64,000 nt of DNA, from positions 28,199-92,198 of the forward strand of contig NZ_JAOZEW010000025.1 of the NCBI RefSeq assembly GCF_025847235.1, in the 5' to 3' direction. The notes beneath the pieces are model-generated. The model searched no databases. It saw only the letters and a list, made by a program, of their open reading frames with translations, and was not told where the DNA came from. Positions 8,583-17,709 of this stretch are shown piece after piece. Each line of letters begins with the position of its first letter. Within the stretch, counting starts at the first letter, position 1. This DNA comes from Flavobacterium shii (GTDB lineage Bacteria > Bacteroidota > Bacteroidia > Flavobacteriales > Flavobacteriaceae). The translations under genes were made by a program, and so were the position numbers.

Positions 8583-10280
8583 ATGAAAAAAATATTCATA
8601 CTATTTATTACCCTTAGCTTTCTATCTTCCTGCGATTTAGAACGAGATCCATTTGGCTCTTATACAAAAGATAAAATTCTACAAGATAAAGAAGCTGCTG
8701 TCGATGTACTTCTTAACGGATGTTATGCGCAACTAAGAGCCTGGTCGGATGAAATGCACCGTGTTGGAGAATATCCAGGAGACAACATCATGATTAGAGG
8801 AACTTCTACAGATTCATTCTACTCTTTTATTTCTTATCAACATAGCCCGATCAATGATAGATTATCTACTTTTTGGAACAACAGTTATAAAGTTATTTCA
8901 CAATCAAGTGATTTAATGAAAATGATTGCTGAAGGAGAAAGTCCTGTAATCGACCAAAAATTGGGAGAAGCTTATTACCTAAGAGGAATGCTTTATTTTT
9001 ATTTGGTTAAAACTTATGGCAGACCTTATGCACAATCTCCGGAAACTAATTTGGGTGTACCAATTGTAAACGGATTACCTGAAGATATTGCCAACATCAG
9101 CCTTCCGGATAGAGCCACAGTAAAAGCAACTTATGAGCAAGCAATAAGCGATCTTAAAAAAGGAGAAGCTTTAATGAACGAAAACAGATCTGCTACTTAT
9201 GCAACCAAAGAAGCTGCACAAGCAATGCTTTCCAGGGTTTACTTATATATGAGCGGAACTTATGAAACACCAAATCAGGAATATGCAACTTTATCTATCG
9301 AGTATGCCAATAAAGTGATTTCCAGTGGTCGTTATAACATGCTTAGCAGAGCCGATTTTATGAAATACAATACTTTTGCACCTGATGCAAGCGGACAAAC
9401 AGAAACTATTTTTGCTGTTAAACGTGTAGCTTCAGAGTTCTCGGGTTATGATCATTTTTATGGTATTGGTGGTATGTATGCCAATATACAAGGACAAGGT
9501 TGGGGAGAAATGTATGCAAGTGCAAAATATCTGGATTTATTACGTAAATCTGGTTTAAAGAAAGATGCAAGATGGGCATTTATTGACCCTCAATATGAAT
9601 TGGATGCTTCCAATAATAAAACAGATGCTTTCCGTTTTATAGCAGATGCTTTCGATAAAAATGGTGTACAAACTGGTTTTAACTATGTGCAACAACCTCT
9701 TAAAACAAATCCTAATGGTTCTTATTATGTCACTATAGCAGAAGTAAACTACAATCTTACTGTAGTAAATGCTGCCGAGAATAGTTATTCTATAGATTAT
9801 GCCGGTAAAACTTATGTGGGTGAAAAGGATTATATGATGTTGTTAAATCGTGTATATCCTATGTACTACATAACAAAATGTTCATTACAAGATAATAGTT
9901 CTCACTTATACTCCCCTATTATTTCAAGATTGGCAGAGATGTATTTGAATATGGCAGAAGCTTATGCGAAAAAAGGAGATTATCAAAGTGCTGTTACAAA
10001 CTTAAATGTAGTCCGAGAAAGATCAATTGTAGGTGGTGGATATACGTCTTTAAACAGTACTAATGCTTCACAACTTATTGATGAAGAACGTCAATTGGAA
10101 CTCGCTTTTGAAGCACAACGTGGTTATGATGTTTATAGAAACGGAGAAACAATGACACGTCGTTATCCAGGTCCTCATACACCAATGGTAGATGTTCCTG
10201 CAACAAGTCTAAGAGTAGTGCAATATATTCCTCAATCGGAAATAAATGCATATCCTGGGACTTTAACTCAAAATCCTTAA
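8583..10280 (+). CDS. SusD/RagB-family glycan-binding lipoprotein
   Basis: 565 residues. A lipoprotein signal peptide ends in LSSC with the lipid-anchored Cys at 17. The SusD pattern is clear: an N-terminal TPR-like region (AYYLRGMLYFYLVKTYG, ATKEAAQAMLSRVYLYM), LAEMYLNMAEAYAKKGD near residue 455, and a C-terminal RxR/ELAFEAQRGYDVYRN region. It is the surface lid that captures glycan over the SusC pore. It is separated from susC by 12 nt and ends before a hairpin at 10341. The specificity cannot be read from sequence. Confidence 0.95.
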   Translation: MKKIFILFITLSFLSSCDLERDPFGSYTKDKILQDKEAAVDVLLNGCYAQLRAWSDEMHRVGEYPGDNIMIRGTSTDSFYSFISYQHSPINDRLSTFWNNSYKVISQSSDLMKMIAEGESPVIDQKLGEAYYLRGMLYFYLVKTYGRPYAQSPETNLGVPIVNGLPEDIANISLPDRATVKATYEQAISDLKKGEALMNENRSATYATKEAAQAMLSRVYLYMSGTYETPNQEYATLSIEYANKVISSGRYNMLSRADFMKYNTFAPDASGQTETIFAVKRVASEFSGYDHFYGIGGMYANIQGQGWGEMYASAKYLDLLRKSGLKKDARWAFIDPQYELDASNNKTDAFRFIADAFDKNGVQTGFNYVQQPLKTNPNGSYYVTIAEVNYNLTVVNAAENSYSIDYAGKTYVGEKDYMMLLNRVYPMYYITKCSLQDNSSHLYSPIISRLAEMYLNMAEAYAKKGDYQSAVTNLNVVRERSIVGGGYTSLNSTNASQLIDEERQLELAFEAQRGYDVYRNGETMTRRYPGPHTPMVDVPATSLRVVQYIPQSEINAYPGTLTQNP

Positions 10281-10340
10281 TTAAGATTTTGAAAAACTAA
10301 TTTTGAGTTTTATGGTTAGTTAGTAGATAGAGCTCTCTTT

Positions 10341-10371
10341 AGAATTCCCCCTTATAGTTAAGGGGGATTCT
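10341..10371 (+). terminator. GC-rich hairpin between susD and the DUF3472-type gene
   Basis: AGAATTCCCCCTTA and TAAGGGGGATTCT pair over 13 bp with one bulged T around a TAGT loop. No U-tract follows, so it may be a leaky terminator or a processing/stability element that lowers expression of the downstream enzyme genes relative to susCD. Confidence 0.55.
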
Positions 10372-10418
10372 GGAGAAGTTAAATGCCAAAAAATCAATAA
10401 TAGCTAAAAACAGACTAA

Positions 10419-11717
10419 ATGAAATATTATAGAATTATTTTCTCTTTCCTTACACTACTACTTTTAAGTACAAATGTATCGGCACAAGATTCTAAAAACG
10501 AAATCCATTTGCCTCTTGGCGGAAATGCTTTTAGTTCTAATAATCTAGAAAGCAACAATACTATAACCGATAACGGAATAGAAAACTGGACAGATCCTAA
10601 AGAAGATTTTACAGTTTATTTTAGAGTTTCAACTCCGGGACTAGTCCGAATTTCAACAGATGAATTTGTAGGTGTTCAGGGAAAATCTACATTAGAATTT
10701 GGTATTAACAAAGACTTGAAAAAAATCGAGTTCGATGAAACTAACAAAAGACCTATTTTAATCGGAGAATGGAAAATTATTGACACAGGATATGTTGCTT
10801 TAAAAATAAAAGGAATTAGTAAAACACAAACCAATTTTCCTTCTATTTCTAAATTAACAATTAGTGGATCTGCTCTTCAGGGGAAAATAGCTTATGTACC
10901 TAATAATGATGATAATTTTTTCCATTGGGGACGAAGAGGTCCTTCGGTACATTTAAATTATGAAATACCAGAAAAAACAAATGTGCAATGGTACTACAAT
11001 GAAATCACAGTTCCTGTAAATGAGGATAAAATAGGCTCCTATTATATGGCAAACGGCTTTGGAGAAGGTTATTTTGGGATTCAGGTTAATTCCGAAACAG
11101 AGCGTCGTGTATTGTTTTCTGTTTGGAGCCCTTTTGTAACAGATGATCCTAAAAGTATTCCGGAATCACATAAAATAAAAATGCTTAAAAAAGGAGAAAA
11201 TGTACAAACAGGCGAATTTGGAAATGAAGGTTCTGGCGGACAAAGCTATTTAAGATACAACTGGAAAGCTGGAAAAACTTACAAATTCTTACTTAACGGA
11301 GTTCCTCAAAAAGATAATTCTACTACATACACTGCATATTTTTATGCTCCCGAGTTAAAAAAATGGATGTTAATCGCAAGTTTTAACCGCCCGCAGACTA
11401 ATACCTATTTAAAGAGATTTCACTCTTTCTTAGAAAATTTTGTACCACAACAAGGAAATAAATCCCGTAAAGTTTTATTTAACAACCAATGGTATTGCGA
11501 TGATAAAGGAGTTTGGAGCGAAGTTGATTCTGCTATTTTTACCGTAGATAATACAGGTAAAAAAGGATATCGAATGGACTATTCAGGAGGAGTCGAAAAA
11601 GGTTCTTTTTATTTAAAAGATGGTGGTTTCTTTAACAAATATACCAAAGCCAAGACTAAATTTACAAAACCTCTAAATCATAAAATGCCAAATATTAATT
11701 TTAGCACTTTACCTTAA
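10419..11717 (+). CDS. Secreted DUF5077/DUF3472-type protein of the glycan locus
   Basis: 432 residues with a signal peptide ending at VSAQ (residues 20-23). The N-terminal part (about 25-155, NEIHLPLGGNAFSSN) resembles DUF5077, and the rest is a DUF3472-type domain, recognised by its conserved WGRRGPSVHLNY, YYMANGFGEGYFGIQVNS and FSVWSPFVTDDP blocks. The family is frequent in Bacteroidetes glycan loci; no biochemical function is known to me. Being between susD and two enzyme genes, it probably acts on or binds the same glycan in the periplasm or at the surface. Recognition of the domains is from memory of the families. Confidence 0.8.
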   Translation: MKYYRIIFSFLTLLLLSTNVSAQDSKNEIHLPLGGNAFSSNNLESNNTITDNGIENWTDPKEDFTVYFRVSTPGLVRISTDEFVGVQGKSTLEFGINKDLKKIEFDETNKRPILIGEWKIIDTGYVALKIKGISKTQTNFPSISKLTISGSALQGKIAYVPNNDDNFFHWGRRGPSVHLNYEIPEKTNVQWYYNEITVPVNEDKIGSYYMANGFGEGYFGIQVNSETERRVLFSVWSPFVTDDPKSIPESHKIKMLKKGENVQTGEFGNEGSGGQSYLRYNWKAGKTYKFLLNGVPQKDNSTTYTAYFYAPELKKWMLIASFNRPQTNTYLKRFHSFLENFVPQQGNKSRKVLFNNQWYCDDKGVWSEVDSAIFTVDNTGKKGYRMDYSGGVEKGSFYLKDGGFFNKYTKAKTKFTKPLNHKMPNINFSTLP

Positions 11718-11794
11718 GAAACCAAAAAATACAATACAACATACAGATGATCTTAAAACAGATGATCTACAATTTTAAATTAAATTAATTCAAC

Positions 11795-13174
11795 ATGAAA
11801 ACTAGTATCTTTAAATTTATTCTAATATCCTGCCTCTTTTTAGGATATGCTACTTCATCAGCCCAAATGATTAAAACTCCTACTCCTGCGCGTGCCAAAG
11901 GACAAAAAGATGTTTTACGTTTGGCTACAGACCCAATCCCAACCGTTCGTGTAGCCTTTATTGGTTTAGGAATGCGCGGACCAGGTGCAGTAGAACGTAT
12001 GACACATATTCCAGGTGTACAGATTGTAGCACTTTGCGACATGCTTGAAAAAAATACACAATCGGCAAATGAAATCCTGACTAAACAAGGACTTCCTAAA
12101 GCCAAAGAATTTTATGGAGACGAAAATATTTGGAGACAAGTAACAGCACTTCCAAACGTAGATTTAGTTTATATCGCTACCGATTGGAAACACCACGCTA
12201 TCATAGGAGTTCAAGCTATGAAAGATGGTAAAAACGTAGCTATCGAAGTTCCTGGTGCAATGACCATGAAAGAAATTTGGGATCTTATCGATACTTCCGA
12301 GAAAACTCGTAAACACTGTATGCAATTAGAAAACTGTGTGTATGACTTCTTCGAACTTACTACATTAAACATGGCACAACAAGGTTTATTTGGAGAAATC
12401 CTTCATGCTGAAGGTTCTTACATTCACGGTCTTCAACCATTTTGGGGAGAATATTGGAATAACTGGCGTATGGATTACAACATAAAACACCGTGGTGATA
12501 TTTATGCTACACATGGTATGGGACCAGCTTGTCAGGCATTGAATATCCACCGTGGTGATAAAATGAACTACTTAGTTTCTATGGACACAAAAGCAGTTGG
12601 AAACCCTGCTTACATCAAAGAAAAATCTGGAATCGAAGTAAAAGATTTTAGAAATGGAGATCACACAATGACAATGATTCGTACAGAAAATGGAAAAACA
12701 ATCCAAATCCAACATGATGTAACATCACCACGTCCGTACAGCCGTATGTACCAACTTAGCGGAACTAAAGGATTTGCTAATAAATATCCTGTAGAAGGTT
12801 ATGCATTAGATTCTAAATCTATTAGCTCGGATATTAAACCGGATCACGAAAACTTAAGTGCACACAAATTCATGCCAGAAGATGTAAAGAAAGCATTAAT
12901 GGAGAAATACAAACACCCAATTGTAGTAGGAATCGAAGAAAAAGCAAAACAAGTTGGTGGACACGGTGGAATGGATTTCATCATGGATTACCGTTTGATT
13001 CACTGCTTACAAAACGGATTACCTCTTGATATGGATGTATACGATCTTGCTGAGTGGTCTTGCTTAGGTCCATTAACAGAAATTTCTCTTGACAACAATT
13101 CTTCTCCTGTAGAAATCCCAGATTTTACACGTGGTGGCTGGAAAAAATTAAAAGGTTTAGAATTTTCTAAATAA
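11795..13174 (+). CDS. GH109-like Gfo/Idh/MocA-family protein, secreted
   Basis: 459 residues with a signal peptide ending near SSAQ (21-24). A Rossmann NAD-binding motif, FIGLGMRG, lies at 55-62. Features shared with GH109 alpha-N-acetylgalactosaminidases are YATHGMGP (237-244, including the His of the active-site region), TSPRPY (310-315), GHGGMDF (389-395) and MDVYDLAEWS (413-422). GH109 enzymes cleave glycosides by an NAD-dependent oxidation-elimination mechanism. Other Gfo/Idh/MocA sugar oxidoreductases are possible, so the glycosidase role is inference. Here it is flanked by a DUF3472-type gene and a GH35 beta-galactosidase, and ends at a strong terminator. An 11-bp direct repeat, ACAGATGATCT (11743, 11758), lies just upstream. 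Confidence 0.85.
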   Translation: MKTSIFKFILISCLFLGYATSSAQMIKTPTPARAKGQKDVLRLATDPIPTVRVAFIGLGMRGPGAVERMTHIPGVQIVALCDMLEKNTQSANEILTKQGLPKAKEFYGDENIWRQVTALPNVDLVYIATDWKHHAIIGVQAMKDGKNVAIEVPGAMTMKEIWDLIDTSEKTRKHCMQLENCVYDFFELTTLNMAQQGLFGEILHAEGSYIHGLQPFWGEYWNNWRMDYNIKHRGDIYATHGMGPACQALNIHRGDKMNYLVSMDTKAVGNPAYIKEKSGIEVKDFRNGDHTMTMIRTENGKTIQIQHDVTSPRPYSRMYQLSGTKGFANKYPVEGYALDSKSISSDIKPDHENLSAHKFMPEDVKKALMEKYKHPIVVGIEEKAKQVGGHGGMDFIMDYRLIHCLQNGLPLDMDVYDLAEWSCLGPLTEISLDNNSSPVEIPDFTRGGWKKLKGLEFSK

Positions 13175-13202
13175 AATAAAATTTTGAAGTTAGTTAAATG
13201 AG

Positions 13203-13234
13203 ACAAGAGGGCACTATAAATTGTGCCCTCTTGT
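13203..13234 (+). terminator. Rho-independent terminator after the GH109-like gene
   Basis: ACAAGAGGGCAC (13203-13214) and GTGCCCTCTTGT (13223-13234) form a perfect 12-bp stem with an 8-nt loop, followed by a T-rich run. It separates the GH35 gene as a partly independent unit. Confidence 0.88.
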
Positions 13235-13304
13235 TTGTTATAGAAAAAACAACCTCTATAAACCCAAAAAACACAATAAATTATAATCTTTAATTCAATT
13301 AAAA

Positions 13305-15164
13305 ATGAAAAAAGTTTATTTAGCCCTCCTATTTTCTTTCTTTACACTCTCCGCTCTATTAGCACAGCAAAAACAAACTTTTGCTATAAGCGATGGAAAC
13401 TTTTTGCTAAATGGTAAACCTGTCCAAATTCATTCGGGCGAGATGCATTACTCTCGTATTCCTCAATCCTATTGGCGTCATCGTTTAAAAATGATGAAAT
13501 CAATGGGGCTAAATGCAGTTGCAACCTATGTATTCTGGAACTATCATGAAATAGCACCCGGAGTTTGGGATTTTAAAACCGGAAATAAAAACTTAGCCGA
13601 GTATATAAAAATAGCGCAAGAAGAAGGTTTATTTGTAATCTTACGCCCAGGCCCTTATGTTTGTGCCGAATGGGAATTTGGTGGTTATCCGTGGTTCTTA
13701 CAGAATGTTCCTAATATGGTTATTCGTGGAAATAACGCTGCGTATCTAGCCGCGACCAAAGCCTATTTTACCGAATTATATAACCAGGTTAAGGATTTAC
13801 AAATCACCAAAGGTGGACCAATAATCATGGTGCAAGGCGAGAACGAATTTGGTTCTTATGTTGCGCAACGCAAAGACATTCCCCTCGAAGAGCACAAAAA
13901 ATATAGTGCAGCTGTTTTTCAGCAATTAAAAGATATTGGTTTCGAAGTTCCTTTCTTTACTTCCGATGGAAGTTGGTTATTTGAAGGTGGCGCTTTACCG
14001 GGCGCATTACCAACTGCAAATGGCGAAAGTGATATCACTAAACTAAAAGCGGTCGTGAATCAATTTAATAATGGTCAAGGCCCTTATATGGTAGCCGAAT
14101 TTTATCCGGGTTGGTTAGATCATTGGGCAGAACCTTTTCCTACTCAAAAACTGGAACAAACGGTACGACAAACAAAGAAATATCTGGACAATCAGGTTTC
14201 CTTTAATTATTATATGGTTCATGGAGGAACAAACTTTGGTTTTACTTCGGGGGCTAATTATGATAAAGAACACGACATTCAACCCGATATGACATCGTAT
14301 GATTATGATGCGCCAATTAGTGAAGCAGGTTGGGCAACTCCCAAATATAATGCACTAAGAGAATTATTAAAAACAAATGAAACTCCCACTGTTCCTGCTC
14401 AAATACCAGTAATCACAATTCCGAATATAAAACTAACAAAAGCAGTAGATTTAGCCGATTTAAAATCTAAAATCTCTCCTGTAATCGAAGACAACCCGCA
14501 AACATTCGAACAATTAAATCAAGGCGATGGTTATGTTTGGTACAGCAAGAAATTCACGCAACCCATTAGCGGAAAATTAGAATTAAACGGATTACGCGAT
14601 TATGCAATAGTATATGTTAATGGAAAAAAAGTAGCTGAGTTAAATCGCTACTATAAAAAATACGATTGCGAAATCGAAATTCCATTTAATGCAACATTAG
14701 ATATTGTTGTCGAAAACATGGGACGTATTAATTACGGTTCACAAATCAATGCCAACAATAAAGGAATTATAAGTCCTGTTATTATAAACGGTGAAACTAT
14801 TACAGGCGATTGGGAAATGTATAAACTACCTATGACTACTGAACCAGATTTAACAGCTTATAAAAATTCTGCTAAAGCAAACAGACCAACTTTATACCAA
14901 GGTACTTTTACACTTACCAAAACTGGGGATACATTTCTCGATATGCGCGATTGGGGTAAAGGAATTGTATTTGTAAACGGAATCAACATTGGTCGTTACT
15001 GGAGTGTTGGGCCACAACAAACACTTTACTTACCGGGATGCTGGCTTAAAAAAGGAAAAAACAACATTGTTATTTTTGAACAAAAAAATGAAACAATTCA
15101 AAAAGAAGTGAAGACTATACTCACTCCTATTCTTGAAGATTTAAGACCTGAAAAAGGACAATAA
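13305..15164 (+). CDS. GH35 beta-galactosidase, secreted
   Basis: 619 residues. The signal peptide ends at LLAQ (18-21). The GH35 TIM barrel occupies about 25-350, with the N-terminal FLLNGKPVQIHSGEMHYSRIP, LRPGPYVCAEWEFGG and the family signature GGPIIMVQGENEFGSY (170-185). By analogy with human GLB1, E181 is the acid/base and E265 (AEFYPGWLDHW) the nucleophile. C-terminal beta-sandwich domains follow, including FVNGINIGRYWSVGPQQTLY. It removes terminal beta-linked galactose, probably in the periplasm, from oligosaccharide taken up by the SusCD pair. Terminators lie on both sides. Confidence 0.95.
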   Translation: MKKVYLALLFSFFTLSALLAQQKQTFAISDGNFLLNGKPVQIHSGEMHYSRIPQSYWRHRLKMMKSMGLNAVATYVFWNYHEIAPGVWDFKTGNKNLAEYIKIAQEEGLFVILRPGPYVCAEWEFGGYPWFLQNVPNMVIRGNNAAYLAATKAYFTELYNQVKDLQITKGGPIIMVQGENEFGSYVAQRKDIPLEEHKKYSAAVFQQLKDIGFEVPFFTSDGSWLFEGGALPGALPTANGESDITKLKAVVNQFNNGQGPYMVAEFYPGWLDHWAEPFPTQKLEQTVRQTKKYLDNQVSFNYYMVHGGTNFGFTSGANYDKEHDIQPDMTSYDYDAPISEAGWATPKYNALRELLKTNETPTVPAQIPVITIPNIKLTKAVDLADLKSKISPVIEDNPQTFEQLNQGDGYVWYSKKFTQPISGKLELNGLRDYAIVYVNGKKVAELNRYYKKYDCEIEIPFNATLDIVVENMGRINYGSQINANNKGIISPVIINGETITGDWEMYKLPMTTEPDLTAYKNSAKANRPTLYQGTFTLTKTGDTFLDMRDWGKGIVFVNGINIGRYWSVGPQQTLYLPGCWLKKGKNNIVIFEQKNETIQKEVKTILTPILEDLRPEKGQ

Positions 15165-15167
15165 AAC

Positions 15168-15203
15168 AAAAAGCCATCAAGTAATTATTCTTGATGGCTT
15201 TTT
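15168..15203. terminator. Bidirectional terminator between the GH35 gene and osmC-like gene
   Basis: AAAAAGCCATCAAG (15168-15181) and CTTGATGGCTTTTT (15190-15203) form a perfect 14-bp stem with A- and T-tracts on the two sides. It serves the two convergent genes. Confidence 0.9.
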
Positions 15204-15220
15204 AATATGTATTACAAAAA

Positions 15221-15622
15221 CTATTTCCAGTTAAAAGTAATTCGTTTTTCTATTTCGGTATTCAAACTTAAGAAAACCGGACAAGTCATTGCGGCACGTT
15301 CCAGAATAGTTTTGTTTTTTTCATCTGCAACACCCTGCATTTCAAAAGCAATTTCGATAGCTCCAATTCTTCTTGGTTCAGCGTTCATTATCTTAGTTAC
15401 TTCGGCAGTTGAACCAATGAAATCTACGTTTAAATCACGAGCTTTAATTCCCATAATAGTCATCATACAACTCGCCAAAGCATTTGCAACTGTATCCGTT
15501 GGAGAAAAAGCTTCCCCTTTTCCGTTGTTATCCAAAGGTGCATCAGATATGATTTCATTTCCCGATTGCACATGTATTGATTTTGTTCTTAAATCTCCTA
15601 AGTAAGTTACTTTTGATGTCAT
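15221..15622 (-). CDS. OsmC-family protein
   Basis: 133 residues, the usual length of OsmC/Ohr-type proteins. The two redox-active cysteines are present: C52 in ALASCMMTIMGI and C114 in AAMTCPVFLSL. These proteins reduce organic hydroperoxides through a thiol mechanism in the cytoplasm. The start codon overlaps the stop codon of the upstream LysM/receptor gene by one base (TAATG), indicating translational coupling. Whether this member is an OsmC or a YhfA-like protein cannot be decided. Confidence 0.9.
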   Translation of the reverse strand: MTSKVTYLGDLRTKSIHVQSGNEIISDAPLDNNGKGEAFSPTDTVANALASCMMTIMGIKARDLNVDFIGSTAEVTKIMNAEPRRIGAIEIAFEMQGVADEKNKTILERAAMTCPVFLSLNTEIEKRITFNWK

Positions 15623-17643
15623 TAGTTTGCTTCTTTTATTGTTAAATCACTATCGTAGTATAAGATGTAAACACCTTTATTGGCGTAACCTCCATCTTCT
15701 TTTTTATAAAACTGAAATTTATTATCTATTTGCTCTGTTGCAATTTCGCTTGCAGTTTCCTCATACGTTTTTCCTTGTGATAATCGCATCATAGCATCAA
15801 AAGTTACATCAAAACCTCTAATTGCATAAGTATTTGGATTGATTTTATTTTTGGTTCTGTAATCCTTATCAAAAATAAGTGCTCCAGGTGATTCGTTCTC
15901 ACGCGTTACCGATGGGTACATTAGCTTTAGCTTAGTTAAACTTTCAAAATTAACCTCATCTGTATCCAATGTACTATTAGGTTCCAAAATTACCAATTGT
16001 ACCTGATATGCAGGCATAGAACTCAACATTACCTTGATTGTAGCATTAATCATAGCAGTATTGGCCGTTTCCATTACAACATAATTCATCTTATTAGACA
16101 CAAACTGAATCTTTAAACCTGCCGGATTAAAATCTCCCGCTTCGGTAACTGGAGCAAAGATTACCCCTTTTTGATTTTGCTGAATATATTGTCTTATCGA
16201 TTCTTTTTTCTTGTCTACAACTGCAATTATATTACCTCCTTTAGAACGCATGTAATCAAACATTGCACTTTTAAGAATATCGTTAGATGGGATCGTCTGA
16301 TACAAATTATCAAATGGATTCCCTTTATCTCTGGACAAAGGAGAGATCACCGGAACATTGCTCCCTCCTAACAACTTAGCAGTTGCTTCGGCATTACTTT
16401 GGTAAAATGGCCCAATAATAGCATCCGCTTCCTGCAATCTGCTATTTTGAATAATTGCCGCTACATTCGATCCATTTTTAGTTTCCTGAGAATCAAAAAT
16501 TGAAACATCTATTGGCAATCCCAAAACTTTAGCCGAATCTATAGCCATTAATGCTCCAGAATAAAAGTCTAAAGTCATATTCAAGAACTTATCTTTTTTC
16601 AAACGAGTAGCTGTACTTGTCGTATCATTTTGAATTTTAGATAAATTAAAAGGCAATAGTAATGCTATCTTCTTACGGTCATTAGTTCTCTTTTTAGATA
16701 AAGTAACTATTTCTTTATTTTCCTCTTTAATTTCTGGCTTAGTATCATACTTAATTTCTGGTGGAGACATGATTCCTGCAGGTACTTTTAAAATCATTCC
16801 TTCCTGAACTCCTCCAGATAAAGTTGGATTTAGCCTAATCAATTCGTCTTGTGATATTCCGAATGTTTTAGATAAACTATATAACGTTTCTTTTGGTCTT
16901 ACCTGATAATCTGCATAAGAAACTTTCTTAAAAGTTTCGATTACAGGAGTTTTCACTTCATGGCTAACTGTTGGAGGAACTACAGTCGTTTTTGGAGCAG
17001 TACCTTTTATAGTTAATCGGTATCCAACTGGCAAATTCGGGATTACCTCCGGATTGCGTTTCTCCAATTCTTCTACTGTAATTCCATATTCTTTAGCAAT
17101 CGAATATTTAGTTTCTTTTGCCAAAACATCATGGTAAACATACTTATCTTGTTTAGCAGGAACCAATTTTGTAGCTGGTATTTTTGAATCTTTTGAGATA
17201 TCCTTAGAGCTAGAATTCCCAGAAGGAATAACAAGAGTCTGACCTATTTGTAAACCATTTTTTTCAAGAAATGGATTGGCATTTTTTAGCGCTTCATCAG
17301 AAATATTATACTTTTTTTCGATACCAAAAAGTGTTTCTTTAGGCATTACTTCATGCGTAGTTGCTGCATTCGATTTTTTAGTAACTACCGTTGATGCAGT
17401 TGTTTTTTCAGAGCTCGTCGCTTTTCCAGAACTACTCGGAATCAGCAAAACGCTATCAAGTTTTAAACCACTTTGCGCATCTGGATTAAGCTTATAAATA
17501 TCATAAGGAGTCACTTTGTACTTTTGGGCAATCTGGTTAATTGTCTCTCCCTTAACCACAGTATGTTTACTAATTTTATCCTGTGAAAAAACAGAATAAG
17601 ACATCAAAAAGGCAGTTGTAATTAGTATTGAAATGTATTTCAT
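15622..17643 (-). CDS. LysM-repeat protein with receptor-type ligand-binding domain
   Basis: 673 residues from ATG 17643; an in-frame ATG lies 24 nt upstream, but this start gives a clean signal peptide ending at VFSQ (18-21). Four LysM repeats follow at about 27-69, 97-140, 170-212 and 246-288, each with the pattern of KGETINQIAQKYKVTPYDIYKLN. Residues 324-673 look like a type 1 periplasmic-binding (receptor-family) domain, starting KIALLLPFNL. LysM binds peptidoglycan, so the protein is probably a wall-associated periplasmic protein with a degenerate ligand-binding domain. It is coupled to the osmC-like gene and lies downstream of a second four-LysM gene (66-nt gap). Exact function unknown. 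Confidence 0.85.
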   Translation of the reverse strand: MKYISILITTAFLMSYSVFSQDKISKHTVVKGETINQIAQKYKVTPYDIYKLNPDAQSGLKLDSVLLIPSSSGKATSSEKTTASTVVTKKSNAATTHEVMPKETLFGIEKKYNISDEALKNANPFLEKNGLQIGQTLVIPSGNSSSKDISKDSKIPATKLVPAKQDKYVYHDVLAKETKYSIAKEYGITVEELEKRNPEVIPNLPVGYRLTIKGTAPKTTVVPPTVSHEVKTPVIETFKKVSYADYQVRPKETLYSLSKTFGISQDELIRLNPTLSGGVQEGMILKVPAGIMSPPEIKYDTKPEIKEENKEIVTLSKKRTNDRKKIALLLPFNLSKIQNDTTSTATRLKKDKFLNMTLDFYSGALMAIDSAKVLGLPIDVSIFDSQETKNGSNVAAIIQNSRLQEADAIIGPFYQSNAEATAKLLGGSNVPVISPLSRDKGNPFDNLYQTIPSNDILKSAMFDYMRSKGGNIIAVVDKKKESIRQYIQQNQKGVIFAPVTEAGDFNPAGLKIQFVSNKMNYVVMETANTAMINATIKVMLSSMPAYQVQLVILEPNSTLDTDEVNFESLTKLKLMYPSVTRENESPGALIFDKDYRTKNKINPNTYAIRGFDVTFDAMMRLSQGKTYEETASEIATEQIDNKFQFYKKEDGGYANKGVYILYYDSDLTIKEAN

Positions 17644-17709
17644 AATAAGATAAAAAATTTTAAACAAGATAGTATTTCTATATAAAACGAGATTCCCCGC
17701 GCTTGTTAA

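Noticed and set aside
15207..15605. 132-codon plus-strand open frame
   Set aside because: It is antisense to a clearly conserved osmC-like gene with intact cysteines and crosses a terminator.
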